Of a stretch of DNA of 64,000 bases, positions 9,490 to 18,455 are shown piece after piece (positions within the stretch are counted from its first letter, which is position 1; each line of letters opens with the position of its first letter). Source of the DNA: a virus. Under the pieces are notes generated by a model. The model saw nothing but the letters and a program-made list of their open reading frames with translations. It was not told where the DNA came from and searched no databases. The stretch spans positions 1-64,000 of IMG/VR virus record IMGVR_UViG_3300030109_003751. One strand, written 5' to 3'. The translations under genes were made by a program, and so were the position numbers.

Positions 9490-10554
9490 TTAACAATCAC
9501 AAGGAGGACAAACTCCACCTTTGCTTAATCCTTTCTCAACCAACCTTTGACCTCTAGATGGTTTTTCTGGTTTTATTTTCTTTTCTCTTATTTTTTTCTC
9601 TCTTGGTGGTTTAGGAATTTTTTCTTTTTTAACTCTTGGTGGTATTTCTTTTTTCACCCTTGGCGGTTTAGGCTGTTTTCTTTTCTTTTCTTTTGGTGGT
9701 TTTGTTAACTCACCAACTCTTAACTTTTTACCTTCTAATGGATCTTTATCTACAGAGCTATCGTCACCACCACCAGTTACTCTGGTAGGCATTGGTATTA
9801 AAGATGGTTTATCTATTTTTAATTCTACTGGATCTTTTCTTTCAAGCTTTATGTCTTTTACGGATCTTTCTATACTAGTATCTGTTTTTACTCTACTCTT
9901 CGCACCATAACCAGCTTTATCTGCTTTCCATTTACCATATTCAGTTATATTAGTTACTCCTGAGGGTAAATTTCCTTTAAGTTTAGTAAACTCAGGCATT
10001 AAACTTTTATGATATTTACTTGTACTAGCAACTTTTTCTACTTTTCTACCTGGAGAAGTTTCTGTATAACCTTTTGTAATTTGTGTACCACCATCAATTG
10101 GTGTACGAGTTTCAAAATCACTACCTTCTACTTTTGTATAAACTCTTCCTGAATCATCTAATGGCTTAATTTTTGCAGCATCAAGAGCTTCTTTTTTTGT
10201 ATTTAATTGTACTTTTTTATGAGGATGGCTGTGCTCAGGCTTATCTGTATGTAATAAAACAGAACCCTCTCTAGTAACTTTTTTACGAGTATTTATTTCA
10301 TTATCTAGATCTTTTCCTTTAAAAAATTGTCTAATGTTTCTTCTTGATAACCTATCTAGTTTACCTGATCCACCATATTTAGTAGCTACGACACCACCGC
10401 TTTCAATAGCAAATTCTGTAGCACCTTCTTTAACAAGATTCTTCATTGCTTTCTTTTGTTGTCTTTGTTGCTTAGTTAATCCTAATAAAGGACTTGGAAT
10501 TCCGTGCCCTGTTTTATTAAAAGGACTTCTTCCTGGTGATAATTTAAATGCCAT
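9490..10554 (-). CDS. Basic, low-complexity protein with SPF motif and Cys tail
   Basis: 354 aa, strongly basic. The N-terminus carries GRSPFNKTGHGIPSPLLG, one of several SPF/SPL motifs in this phage. Residues about 275-335 are repeated PPRVKKE / KPPREKK units, and the protein ends KGGVCPPCDC. There is no enzyme motif. It may be a DNA- or capsid-binding internal protein. The repeated KPPR blocks look intrinsically disordered. Confidence 0.65.
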   Translation of the reverse strand: MAFKLSPGRSPFNKTGHGIPSPLLGLTKQQRQQKKAMKNLVKEGATEFAIESGGVVATKYGGSGKLDRLSRRNIRQFFKGKDLDNEINTRKKVTREGSVLLHTDKPEHSHPHKKVQLNTKKEALDAAKIKPLDDSGRVYTKVEGSDFETRTPIDGGTQITKGYTETSPGRKVEKVASTSKYHKSLMPEFTKLKGNLPSGVTNITEYGKWKADKAGYGAKSRVKTDTSIERSVKDIKLERKDPVELKIDKPSLIPMPTRVTGGGDDSSVDKDPLEGKKLRVGELTKPPKEKKRKQPKPPRVKKEIPPRVKKEKIPKPPREKKIREKKIKPEKPSRGQRLVEKGLSKGGVCPPCDC

Positions 10555-10573
10555 GTTTTTATTTGTTTAGTAG

Positions 10574-10906
10574 TTATGCTCTTCTATAAGCTTCAGCTTC
10601 CCAAGGAAGTTTTTTATTACCCTCTTGAATTTTGCTTCTTAAATATTTTTTACCTTTCCAATACACATATGTATCATCATAGTTAAGATCACCTCTTTTT
10701 ATTTGTTCTAGGTGAACTTTTTCATGATTAATTACCTCTTCGCTTTGGCTTGGATGTAATTCTTCTGATATAATAATAGTACCATTATTATTAGCTTTGG
10801 CTAAAATACCATCTTCCATTTCCACTGTGTATATTGGAGTATTATCTGTTGTGTATGGTGGTTTTAATTTAATTCCGCCACCCATTGGAAATTTAAATGG
10901 AGCCAT
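10574..10906 (-). CDS. Predicted zincin-like metallopeptidase
   Basis: 110 aa. NHEKVHLEQIKRGDL at residues 60-74 contains an HExxH zinc-binding motif (His61, Glu62, His65). A downstream WEAEAYRRA supplies candidate third ligands (Glu103 or Glu105), the arrangement seen in small DUF-type zincins. The start MAPFKFPMGGG is similar to other small late proteins here. It could process virion proteins or act on the host wall. Function inferred from the motif only. Confidence 0.5.
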   Translation of the reverse strand: MAPFKFPMGGGIKLKPPYTTDNTPIYTVEMEDGILAKANNNGTIIISEELHPSQSEEVINHEKVHLEQIKRGDLNYDDTYVYWKGKKYLRSKIQEGNKKLPWEAEAYRRA

Positions 10907-10911
10907 TTTTA

Positions 10912-11070
10912 TTATTTTTTCTTATAAGGAAATATTGCGTTTAACGCTTCTTTTCTACCTTGACAGCCGCAGGGTATATTTAAACCCTGCGAAACTTTGT
11001 CAACGATAGTTTTTACTCCGGTAACTGTTGTAAATTTCTCTACTGTATCACCTAAGCCTTTTGATGTCAT
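10912..11070 (-). CDS. Small hypothetical protein with CGC motif
   Basis: 52 aa, starting MTSKGLGDTVEKFTTVTGVK and containing IPCGCQGRKEALNAIFPY. It fills the 174-bp gap between the zincin-like gene and the 102-aa gene and is in the same orientation with an ATG at 11070. The pattern (amphipathic helix, P-C-G-C, then R-x-x-x-L-N) looks like a conserved small marine phage protein. No function is known to me. Confidence 0.6.
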   Translation of the reverse strand: MTSKGLGDTVEKFTTVTGVKTIVDKVSQGLNIPCGCQGRKEALNAIFPYKKK

Positions 11071-11080
11071 AAAATTAGAA

Positions 11081-11389
11081 TTATGCTATAACCATAGAAG
11101 TTATACTCATTCCATCTAACATTCTAACAGCTGCAACTTGACCACCTGGGTTAGCTGTAATTGCTTTGCGAATTTGCTGCGCTACCAACGTTCCTGTGTT
11201 GTTTGCACCTCCACCGGTTACTAAAGTGATTTGACTAGTAAGACCATTTTGAAAAATAGTACATTCTGTAGCCGCATCAGCTCCACCGGCGCTTTCATCT
11301 CCTGGTGCTACAATAAAGATATTCTCTGTATTGATAAGAAGCGTACCTCTATTTGCATCAGCAGTTTCTATTGATATAAATTTTGCCAT
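11081..11389 (-). CDS. Small putative structural protein
   Basis: 102 aa. It opens MAKFISIETADANRGTLLINTENIF and continues with Gly/Ala/Thr-rich strands and QIRKAITANPGGQVAAVRM. The composition resembles small head-decoration or capsid-associated proteins. It stands between other small late genes. Role inferred from context. Confidence 0.6.
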   Translation of the reverse strand: MAKFISIETADANRGTLLINTENIFIVAPGDESAGGADAATECTIFQNGLTSQITLVTGGGANNTGTLVAQQIRKAITANPGGQVAAVRMLDGMSITSMVIA

Positions 11390-11454
11390 GATTGTTTGTT
11401 TTTAATTGTTAATAAATAAATAAATATATAGTGTTTATACGGTTGTCTCCGTTT

Positions 11455-11814
11455 TTATTTTTTAGTTACATTACCCATGCGGTTATCTAAAGGCATGTCT
11501 TCTGTGTCCGCGTCATGTACACCGTAATTTAATGCACTAGAATTAGAATGTTTAGACATCCAAGATCCCATACGTTGAGCAGTTTCGTCTATAACGTCTC
11601 CGCCTTCACTTAAATATCTTGATTCTGCATGAAAAGGTTCTGAACCATCATTTCCACCCTTCCAGTTATAACTATCATGTGCATCATCATATAATGCTTC
11701 AGCATGACCTTTATGACCTTCAGCTTCTAATTTTCTACCTCTTTTTACATCTTCTTCTTCCCATGAGTTTACCATGTGTTTATGTAAAGGACTTCCTTTT
11801 TGTTTATAAGCCAT
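11455..11814 (-). CDS. Small late protein with MAYKQ/SPL N-terminus
   Basis: 119 aa. It starts MAYKQKGSPLHKHMVNS, nearly the same opening as the adjacent 72-aa gene (MAYKQHNSPFPKK). The rest is His/Asp/Glu-rich with GHAEALYDDAHDSYNWKGG. No enzyme motif. The shared N-terminus suggests a common docking or sorting signal. Confidence 0.65.
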   Translation of the reverse strand: MAYKQKGSPLHKHMVNSWEEEDVKRGRKLEAEGHKGHAEALYDDAHDSYNWKGGNDGSEPFHAESRYLSEGGDVIDETAQRMGSWMSKHSNSSALNYGVHDADTEDMPLDNRMGNVTKK

Positions 11815-11841
11815 TGTATTAATTTTTAAATTGTTAAATAA

Positions 11842-12060
11842 TTATTTTGAACTACATCCAAAGTTTTTAGCGTAATTTGCCATTTTTACAACTTCTTCGC
11901 TATAGTTATCTGTTTTTGCCATTACAGCGCTAGCAGCAGAACATGCATCTTTATATCCATTTCTTTTTGCCCAAGCTGTAAATTTTCCTTTATTTTCTTC
12001 TTTTATTTCAGGAAAATCCTCTTTTTTAGGAAAAGGTGAGTTATGTTGTTTATATGCCAT
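11842..12060 (-). CDS. Small late protein with MAYKQ/SPF N-terminus
   Basis: 72 aa, helical, starting MAYKQHNSPFPKKEDFP with the helix WAKRNGYKDACSAASAVMA and a C-terminal NFGCSSK. It is a partner by N-terminal similarity of the 119-aa gene downstream. Function unknown. Confidence 0.65.
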   Translation of the reverse strand: MAYKQHNSPFPKKEDFPEIKEENKGKFTAWAKRNGYKDACSAASAVMAKTDNYSEEVVKMANYAKNFGCSSK

Positions 12061-12062
12061 GA

Positions 12063-12899
12063 TTATGAGGGGTTAATGAATCCTACTAGTGCAGCACTTG
12101 CTGAGCTAGTATTAATTCGTGAAACAAAAAACGGTAATGTATCTCCTGCTAAAGGACTAATGCTAAATGTATTACCCATGCTATCAACACCAGTAATATC
12201 ACCAGCGTCTTTTGTGTAAATACCTATTTCACCCATACCTTGATTTTTTAGTATATCGGTTACATTTGCAGCATCACCTGTTATATCTTCATCTACTAAA
12301 GTAATAACTAAAGCAGCTGATCCACCAATAACGCCAGTGGCAACTGTTAATGTATCACCTACTTCATACCCTGAACCTGTTGTAGTTACATCAACCGCTG
12401 TAACCGCGTTACCACTTACAGTAACATCTATAACTGCTCCTGTTCCAGAACCACTTGTTGAAAACGTAGCACCAGTGTAAGAACCATTTACACCATCTGT
12501 TGTGTTTGTGGTTATTGAAGAGGTTAGAGTACCATCCCCAACTAATAGACTACTAATATCTACCGCTGGAGGTATATTTGAAACTTTGTATGCGTGATAT
12601 ATATTATAATCATCACCGTCGTTCCATGTAATGTTTGTGTCTACAGAAGTAATATTACTTCCTGTATAATTTAATCCTGTTATTACACCAATAGTATTAG
12701 GACTAACAGTAGTATTGTAAACTATATCACCAACACTTACCATATTAAAAGTTGTAGCTGGTGAAACTGCTTCAGGGGTTAAAGTTGTGTTTGCCCCACC
12801 CGCGTTAGTTGACGCACCTGTATATAATAAACCTGGTTTGGGTATATTAATAGTAGTACTTGGTATAATTGGAATACTTGCTGTTCCTAAATTTGCCAT
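12063..12899 (-). CDS. Beta-rich virion protein
   Basis: 278 aa, Gly/Thr/Ser-rich with alternating strand patterns and a segment TGAVIDVTVSGNAVTAVDVTTTG that resembles repeats of phage tail or decoration proteins. No catalytic motif. The start at 12899 follows an A/T-rich leader. Placed between M15 peptidase and small SPF proteins, it is probably a virion component. Confidence 0.6.
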   Translation of the reverse strand: MANLGTASIPIIPSTTINIPKPGLLYTGASTNAGGANTTLTPEAVSPATTFNMVSVGDIVYNTTVSPNTIGVITGLNYTGSNITSVDTNITWNDGDDYNIYHAYKVSNIPPAVDISSLLVGDGTLTSSITTNTTDGVNGSYTGATFSTSGSGTGAVIDVTVSGNAVTAVDVTTTGSGYEVGDTLTVATGVIGGSAALVITLVDEDITGDAANVTDILKNQGMGEIGIYTKDAGDITGVDSMGNTFSISPLAGDTLPFFVSRINTSSASAALVGFINPS

Positions 12900-12909
12900 A
12901 ATGTTTTAT

Positions 12910-13365
12910 TTATATTTGTTTATATGCTGTTTTTCTATCGACCTTATAGGCTTTTAAACACCTATTTCTATTTTCTCCTGGATTTACGTAACTAACATGA
13001 ACCCAATCTGGGTTTTCATCTGTACCAAATTCCCAAATCATCTGATCGAAATCTAAATTTTCTTTTATATAATTGTACATAGTAGCATTAGACATATGTC
13101 CATATGTATCATCTATGTCCATTGCTTGCCCATTACAATGTTGCGATTTTGAACTTCCACCAATTGCTTTGTTAAGTTCTGGTCCACGATAAAATGAATT
13201 TATACGTATTGGTCCCCCAACAAATTTTCTTAATGGTTCAAATACTTTCACCGCTAATAACTTCATGTTATTGAGATGCTCTTCATTAGGTGTGTTATCT
13301 AACCCTAGTCTTTTAGCGGTTATGCTTCTTACACCCTCTGAAAGTGAGATGTGTTCACTTATCAT
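12910..13365 (-). CDS. Endolysin, peptidase M15 (D-Ala-D-Ala carboxypeptidase type)
   Basis: 151 aa. The zinc site is complete: SQHCNGQAMDID supplies His76 and Asp83 (S-x-H-x-x-G-x-A-x-D), and DWVHVSY supplies His123. The upstream RINSFYRGPELNKAIGG is the usual substrate-side strand and loop of the M15A family. It cleaves peptide cross-links of peptidoglycan at the end of infection. No signal peptide is visible, so it depends on the holin at 9034-9486. Confidence 0.85.
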   Translation of the reverse strand: MISEHISLSEGVRSITAKRLGLDNTPNEEHLNNMKLLAVKVFEPLRKFVGGPIRINSFYRGPELNKAIGGSSKSQHCNGQAMDIDDTYGHMSNATMYNYIKENLDFDQMIWEFGTDENPDWVHVSYVNPGENRNRCLKAYKVDRKTAYKQI

Positions 13366-13386
13366 ATCACTTAATTTTTATGAAAT

Positions 13387-13590
13387 TTACCCTTGGGCTT
13401 TCATTGTTATTGGACCACCAGAATAAGGTACTGGATCCAATTTAAGTTTCATACCTTTACAACCCCTACTTGAGCCAGGAGCATGATCTCTACCTGCTTG
13501 ACCTAAAGGACCATCCCATATATGAGATTCCCCTACAATCCCTACTGAATTGTGTTTTGATGCTTTTGTGTGTCGTTTGTCTTCTCTCAT
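13387..13590 (-). CDS. Small hypothetical protein
   Basis: 67 aa, basic and Gly/His-rich (KHNSVGIVGESHIWDGPLGQAGRD, SSRGCKGMKLKLDPVPYSGGP). It has no predicted helix or membrane segment. Its spacing in the operon is tight on both sides. Unknown, possibly a small virion protein. Confidence 0.6.
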   Translation of the reverse strand: MREDKRHTKASKHNSVGIVGESHIWDGPLGQAGRDHAPGSSRGCKGMKLKLDPVPYSGGPITMKAQG

Positions 13591-13617
13591 GTTTATTGTT
13601 TTTACTTGTTAAATATT

Positions 13618-14178
13618 TTATCCTCCATAGTTGAAATGACCTGGTAAACCACCTCCTAATAGAGAACTCGCTCCAGTTAAACCAGACGCACCAAACAACG
13701 ATTGTATGACGCTCTGCTCATTGCTTGTAAAATTACTTTGTGGTGTGGGTGTTGGAGCTGATGTTCCTTGTAAATTACTTGTTCCAGCGAATGCAGCTTG
13801 ATTTTCAGCTACGTAGCCAGGTGCATAACCGCCTTCACCTAACTCCATTTGCGTCATAGCAAAATCACTTGTTGTATAATCTGATGCTGGTGGTATATTA
13901 CTTTGGTTGTAAGTGTTTGGATTAGCCGCTTGTACTGATCCAGCACCTGTAAACATATTTCTAGAACTTAACTTATCTTGTACAAATTTACTAGTATCTC
14001 CTCCTGGTTGAAAACCCTCAAGCCTAACATCTGATCCAGCTGGATTGTTACGTCTTTTATCAAAAGAGTGAAGATTCTCTACCCTTGTTCTTTCATATGC
14101 TTTAGCAGGTGCTTGTTGAGCGCCCCAACCTAAAAAATTTAAAGGTGAACCTACTGCTGTTGATTTTGTATAATTCAT
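13618..14178 (-). CDS. Small late protein with SPL motif
   Basis: 186 aa. The N-terminus MNYTKSTAVGSPLNFLGWG contains the SPL motif seen in several small late proteins. The remainder is Gln/Asn/Ser-rich and low complexity, ending in GLTGASSLLGGGLPGHFNYGG. It is followed within 3 nt by the 248-aa SPF protein on the upstream side. Probably virion-associated. Confidence 0.6.
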   Translation of the reverse strand: MNYTKSTAVGSPLNFLGWGAQQAPAKAYERTRVENLHSFDKRRNNPAGSDVRLEGFQPGGDTSKFVQDKLSSRNMFTGAGSVQAANPNTYNQSNIPPASDYTTSDFAMTQMELGEGGYAPGYVAENQAAFAGTSNLQGTSAPTPTPQSNFTSNEQSVIQSLFGASGLTGASSLLGGGLPGHFNYGG

Positions 14179-14181
14179 AGT

Positions 14182-14928
14182 TTATTTTTTTATTAATGAT
14201 GTTTTACCAGTTATGTTTGATAAATCGGGTATACCTAAGATTTTATTTGCTGTTTTATTTTCTTCAACTCTTTTGTTAAAAGCTTCATACCCACCACTCT
14301 TTTTTATATATGGATCTTTATTTTTAAATTCCACAGGTTTTGGAGATGGTGTTAGTGTTGGTGGAGGGGTAGTTGATGTTTGTTTAGGTGGAGCGGGAAC
14401 ATACTTTCCTGAAGCGTCTTTTACATTACCTTGTCTTTCATGCCACCTTGCTTCTCTTTCAGCTATTCTATTAGCTTTTTTTGTTTTTCCTTCAGTTATA
14501 GCTTTTTCTTTTTTTACTTCCCAACCACGTGTGCTTCTACTTTCTACATATCCACCTTTTCCAGAGTTAGCACTTGGATCCCACTGTTCATTAATTTTTT
14601 TACCTATATACGTACCTGGCGCTGGTGTAGTTGAAGGTTCTATACTATTCCAATATTTATCTGCACCACTAAAACTATTTTTATATTCTGTAGTCATAGC
14701 ACTATAAGTTTTCTGAGCGTCATCTAAAGCTGCACCAGTTGTAAACTTAACATTAGGTAAATTACTTACGATCGCATCAGTGTCAGCTTTAAATTTATCT
14801 GACATAGCTGTTCTAATACCATTCTCATTTAGTGGACTTTGACTTTTTAATTTAAAAGGACTACCTTTAAAAAACAACGCTGTTGCTGTATTTAAGTTAT
14901 CTTGTTTACCTGGTTCTGTACTTGGCAT
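14182..14928 (-). CDS. Late protein with SPF and SPLN motifs
   Basis: 248 aa. Residues about 18-35 read FFKGSPFKLKSQSPLNENG, so two copies of the shared motif are next to each other. The middle is charged helix (KAITEGKTKKANRIAEREARWHERQG) and a Pro/Thr-rich linker at about 180-205. No known domain. It may be a cargo or internal virion protein. Confidence 0.6.
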   Translation of the reverse strand: MPSTEPGKQDNLNTATALFFKGSPFKLKSQSPLNENGIRTAMSDKFKADTDAIVSNLPNVKFTTGAALDDAQKTYSAMTTEYKNSFSGADKYWNSIEPSTTPAPGTYIGKKINEQWDPSANSGKGGYVESRSTRGWEVKKEKAITEGKTKKANRIAEREARWHERQGNVKDASGKYVPAPPKQTSTTPPPTLTPSPKPVEFKNKDPYIKKSGGYEAFNKRVEENKTANKILGIPDLSNITGKTSLIKK

Positions 14929-14930
14929 AA

Positions 14931-15374
14931 TTATCTATTTTTATCTTTATTTACATTTTCTATGGATCGTGTTAATACTTTATCCATATATGTGGTACCT
15001 CTAATTATTTTATTCCTTCTTTCACTGATTGGTATATCATCTTTTCCAAGCATGATACGGTACATTCTATTTATAAGTTGTTTGCACTTAAAAGAAACTT
15101 TGTATAAATGATAGGTTTGTGTTGTGCGGTTTCTATGTCTCCACACTACAATCCAATCGTTTTTTAATAACTTGTTCCAGCGTCTATTGTCCCAACTATA
15201 AGAATACGTACCGATCTCAAAGTCATGCTTCGAAAAAATATCTTTACAATCTAAGTATATTAAAAGCTCTAGTTCTGCATCAGTTAAATCATTATTTCTA
15301 CAAGCCCATTTACGTATAATTCTATAATGCTTTAGAAGGTTTAACTCTTTAATGTCACTAGCTTCTAATCTCAT
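14931..15374 (-). CDS. Winged-helix-like DNA-binding protein
   Basis: 147 aa. LTDAELELLIYLDCKDIFSKHDFE, then WNKLLKNDWIVVWRHRN, and LYKVSFKCKQLINRMYRIMLG follow the helix-helix-wing order of MarR-like winged helices, as in small regulators found in flavophages. The C-terminus (DIPISERRNKI..YMDKVLTRSIE) is charged. It overlaps GroES by 4 nt. It may regulate late transcription or bind phage DNA. The call is by pattern. Confidence 0.55.
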   Translation of the reverse strand: MRLEASDIKELNLLKHYRIIRKWACRNNDLTDAELELLIYLDCKDIFSKHDFEIGTYSYSWDNRRWNKLLKNDWIVVWRHRNRTTQTYHLYKVSFKCKQLINRMYRIMLGKDDIPISERRNKIIRGTTYMDKVLTRSIENVNKDKNR

Positions 15375-15637
15375 GCTACAATTACTACGTCACTTTCTTT
15401 TATAACGTTTAACTTAGTTTTATCTATTTCTATTCCATGACCAGCGTGCTTGTCATAAAATATAGTATCGTTTTCTTTAATACCCTCTACAAGAGTACCA
15501 ACTGATTTAACAATTGCTTGACGATACCTAATATCATTTTTGTGAGTTTCACTTAATATTAAACCACCTTTTGTTTTAGTAGAACCTTCTTTTATTATTT
15601 CTATTACTATATTTTTACCTATTGCTTTCATCACCAA
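15371..15637 (-). CDS. groES: Co-chaperonin GroES
   Basis: 88 aa, slightly shorter than cellular GroES (95-97 aa). MKAIGKNIVIEII..TKTKGGLILSE at 3-30 holds the mobile loop region, and the C-terminus ends with the conserved D-V-V-I-V-A strand. Start could be the ATG at 15637 or the third codon at 15631. It overlaps the 3' end of groEL by 23 nt, so the two genes are translationally coupled with groEL first, the reverse of the usual bacterial groES-groEL order. It caps the GroEL chamber. Confidence 0.85.
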   Translation of the reverse strand: MVMKAIGKNIVIEIIKEGSTKTKGGLILSETHKNDIRYRQAIVKSVGTLVEGIKENDTIFYDKHAGHGIEIDKTKLNVIKESDVVIVA

Positions 15638-17168
15638 CCCTTAAGTTATTAATTACACAATCAGTTGATAATATAGTAGTTGCTACGGAAGCCGCGTTTT
15701 TTAAAGCGCTTTTAGTTACTAACAAAGGATCTATTATTCCAGAGCGAATCATATTTACCATATTTCCTGTAACCACATTATATCCTTCACCTTTTACTTT
15801 TGGCATATCATACTTTTCAAATCCAGCATTATGCATTATAGTATTAAAAGGGGATTGGATTGCTTTTAATAAAGCTTGTTCACCTTTGCTATTACTTTCA
15901 ATTTTATTGCTAGCGTTTAGAAGTGCGATTCCACCTCCAGGTACTATACCTTCTTTAATAGCGGCTTTTGTAGCACAGATAGCATCTTCTACTCTATCAT
16001 TCTTTTCTTTTAATTCTACTTCTGAATTAGCCCCAACTTTTATAATACCTACTTTACCATTTAAAAAAGCTAACCTTTTTTCTAAACGAATTTTCATCGC
16101 GGGTGCTTTTTCTTTATCTATCTTTTCCTTTAATGATATTATAACTTGATCTATTTCTTCATTATCTTTATTGAAACGAATAATTGTCTCATTATCAGAT
16201 GTAGTAGATTTTAAACATGTACCTAAATGTTCTGGTTCAATAAGATCTATATCATCACCTAAATCCTCATTTATAACTGTAGCACCTGTTATTAATGCTA
16301 AATCAGTGAACATTTGTTTTCTGTTTATCCCAAAGTTAGGTGCACCAATTATATTAACTTGGATGTTACCTTTAACTTTATTCATTGCTAACGCAGATAC
16401 TAATTGATCTTCAGCGTCTGCTATAACAAGCAATGGCTTATTATTTTTTATTACGTATTCTAATACGTTTTGTATTTTTCTAACGTTAGGTAATTTAGTT
16501 TCTACCAATAAAACAAGTGGGTTATTTAATTCTGCTATCCCCTTGTCTTTTTCCGTTATAAAATGAAAATTAGTTAATCCTTTATCTAATGTTGCACCAT
16601 CAACTATTTCATATGATGTTATTTCATCACCAGCTGATTCCATGCTTACCACACCATCTTTGCCAACTTCTTTGAAAGCACTTGCTATTATCTCCCCTAA
16701 CTCTTTATCATTGTTGGATGAGATGGTTGCAACTTGATCAATCATTTCATTTTTTACTTCAGTGGTTTCTTTTTCTAAGTATTCAATTACTTTTTTAACA
16801 CCACTATTGATCCCATTTCTTATATTTCTTTCGGTATCATCAACTTTGTAAGCTTCTTCTAAAATTGAGCGCGCTAGTACTGTAGCCGTTGTTGTTCCAT
16901 CGCCAGCTTCTTTGACAGTTTGTCTAGCTGCTTCTTTTAGAAGCGTAGCGCCCATATTTTCCACTGGATCTAGTAGAATAATTGAGTTTGCTACTGTTAC
17001 ACCGTCTTTGGTTATCACGGGTTTCCCGTTACTATCCTCAAACATTACACACTTACCGCTAGCTCCTAATGTGGAGCTAACAGCGTTTGTGAGTTTTTTG
17101 ATTCCTTTAAATACTCCACTTTTAGCCTCTTGGCCAAAAGATAGATTTTTGACTATTGCTTCTGCCAT
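15615..17168 (-). CDS. groEL: Chaperonin GroEL
   Basis: 517 aa against about 545 for cellular GroEL. The ATP-binding motif GDGTTTATVLA lies near residue 88, and the sequence keeps the equatorial-apical-equatorial order with the VPGGGIALL block near residue 405. The C-terminal GGM tail is absent: the protein ends in CVINNLRVGDESNR. It folds phage proteins, likely the capsid protein, in an ATP-driven cycle with GroES. A run of TTAAA pentamers stands just upstream of its ATG. Divergent length and tail mark it as a phage version rather than a host gene. Confidence 0.95.
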   Translation of the reverse strand: MAEAIVKNLSFGQEAKSGVFKGIKKLTNAVSSTLGASGKCVMFEDSNGKPVITKDGVTVANSIILLDPVENMGATLLKEAARQTVKEAGDGTTTATVLARSILEEAYKVDDTERNIRNGINSGVKKVIEYLEKETTEVKNEMIDQVATISSNNDKELGEIIASAFKEVGKDGVVSMESAGDEITSYEIVDGATLDKGLTNFHFITEKDKGIAELNNPLVLLVETKLPNVRKIQNVLEYVIKNNKPLLVIADAEDQLVSALAMNKVKGNIQVNIIGAPNFGINRKQMFTDLALITGATVINEDLGDDIDLIEPEHLGTCLKSTTSDNETIIRFNKDNEEIDQVIISLKEKIDKEKAPAMKIRLEKRLAFLNGKVGIIKVGANSEVELKEKNDRVEDAICATKAAIKEGIVPGGGIALLNASNKIESNSKGEQALLKAIQSPFNTIMHNAGFEKYDMPKVKGEGYNVVTGNMVNMIRSGIIDPLLVTKSALKNAASVATTILSTDCVINNLRVGDESNR

Positions 17169-17169
17169 A

Positions 17170-17191
17170 TTAAATTAAATTAAATTAAATT
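17170..17191. repeat. TTAAA tandem repeat in groEL leader
   Basis: Four to five TTAAA/ATTAA pentamers lie immediately before the groEL start on the minus strand, giving an AATTT-type leader. A shorter version (TTTAA three times) precedes the 1230-aa fibre start near 5912-5926. It may aid ribosome loading in a host that does not use Shine-Dalgarno pairing. Confidence 0.6.
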
Positions 17192-17202
17192 GTTGTATAT
17201 AA

Positions 17203-17493
17203 TTATTTAAAGGTTTTTACGACCTTTGGTCCATTTATGAATTCTAGTTTTTTAGCATAATGTTCAATAGAGGCGTCTATTGCTTTTTCTGCTCCTTCTA
17301 GTGTTTCACGTCTGGTTACGTCGTTCCAAGTATCTTTATTATTTGGATCTTGGTATTCGGTTTGATAAAAACCGTTTGGTAATTCAACGATTCTCCAATG
17401 TTTCTTTTCAGCTAAATGCTTCCAAGAATTAATGGTTTCGTCGGATATTTGTGGTTGACTACTCCACGATCTAGTCGTGTAAAAATACGTCAT
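17203..17493 (-). CDS. Hypothetical protein
   Basis: 96 aa: mixed alpha/beta with WKHLAEKKHWRIVELPNGFYQTEY and a helix ETLEGAEKAIDASIEHYAKKL. It resembles no family I know. It is placed upstream of groEL in the late operon, second gene from the divergent control region. Confidence 0.7.
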   Translation of the reverse strand: MTYFYTTRSWSSQPQISDETINSWKHLAEKKHWRIVELPNGFYQTEYQDPNNKDTWNDVTRRETLEGAEKAIDASIEHYAKKLEFINGPKVVKTFK

Positions 17494-17535
17494 AATATAT
17501 TGGTATTTACTGGTTATTTGGCACTATTGCCGGGT

Positions 17536-18087
17536 TTAAAATGATGATGATAATTCTTGTGTTTTGTAAATTATATTTACATACACTAAACCATTACCAT
17601 TTGAAATATTTTCTGTTCCTACGCTTAATACTAAAGCCGCATTAGCTTCCATTACGAGTGAGTTTGTTGGTACTGTTACCCAAGAAGTTTTAGTATTGGC
17701 TGCAACATTTATTATTGATTTGTCTATAGTTATATCACCAGCAGTTTCCCAAGGACCTGCTAATTGAAAATCATAATCAGAGTCAAACGCGATTGTACCA
17801 CCTTCTACATATATTGATATTTGTTGTATGTTTAATACACTGTCAGCACCAGGTGCTGCTAATAAAGTGATAGGGTTACTGTACGCATCTTTTATTTGGT
17901 TTGTTGTTAAAGCTACAGTGGTATCTGTTGTATTCATGTTGAATAAACTCTGAACTTTAGATATAGGGAAACTTACAGTTGGGTTACCTTTAGTTACGGT
18001 TGCCGCACTGTTATCTTCCACTACAGTACCTATTAATAGATCTGTTGCTTTAGGAGTTGCTTTTGGGTAAGTATAAATTATAGGCAT
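17536..18087 (-). CDS. Putative virion protein, first gene of leftward late operon
   Basis: 183 aa from the ATG at 18087, which begins MPIIYTYPKATPKATDLLIGT; the frame stays open upstream to 18213, but the extra 42 residues are of unlike composition, so I prefer the internal start. The opening resembles the N-terminus at 8304-9029 (MPKISSYPKDTNVTDNDAWIG), a short anchor module on fibre-like proteins. The rest is beta-rich. It is the first gene after the divergent region and would be the promoter-proximal late gene. Confidence 0.65.
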   Translation of the reverse strand: MPIIYTYPKATPKATDLLIGTVVEDNSAATVTKGNPTVSFPISKVQSLFNMNTTDTTVALTTNQIKDAYSNPITLLAAPGADSVLNIQQISIYVEGGTIAFDSDYDFQLAGPWETAGDITIDKSIINVAANTKTSWVTVPTNSLVMEANAALVLSVGTENISNGNGLVYVNIIYKTQELSSSF

Positions 18088-18455
18088 ATTAATTTCTTTT
18101 ATATTAGTTAAGGCGTACCTCGCTATACTATATATACTCACATATAAAAGCGAAAATTTACTTAAATGGTGACAATAGCGTATTACTATATTATCTATAT
18201 AGGCTAATGTCATACTTTAAAAAAAAATATTACATATTTGTTAGGGTAGTGTAGCGCCTCTCCTTTTTGCCGCCTTTATCTAAGGAAAACGCGTTTATAT
18301 TTCATGGGCCTCCCATTTTTTCTTAGGTTTTTGCGTATATATATGCAGATTTCATAGCATTCTGCAATATCTTTTATGTTTTTTTCAGGGACTATTCAGC
18401 TTTTTCCTGATTCACCTTACATCGTATTTCATTTGTATATTTATTACAATCTTAT

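Noticed and set aside
11438-11454. ACGG/CCGT hairpin with T-run as a terminator
   Set aside because: Only four pairs and the T-run is on the plus side, while the genes there are on the minus strand.
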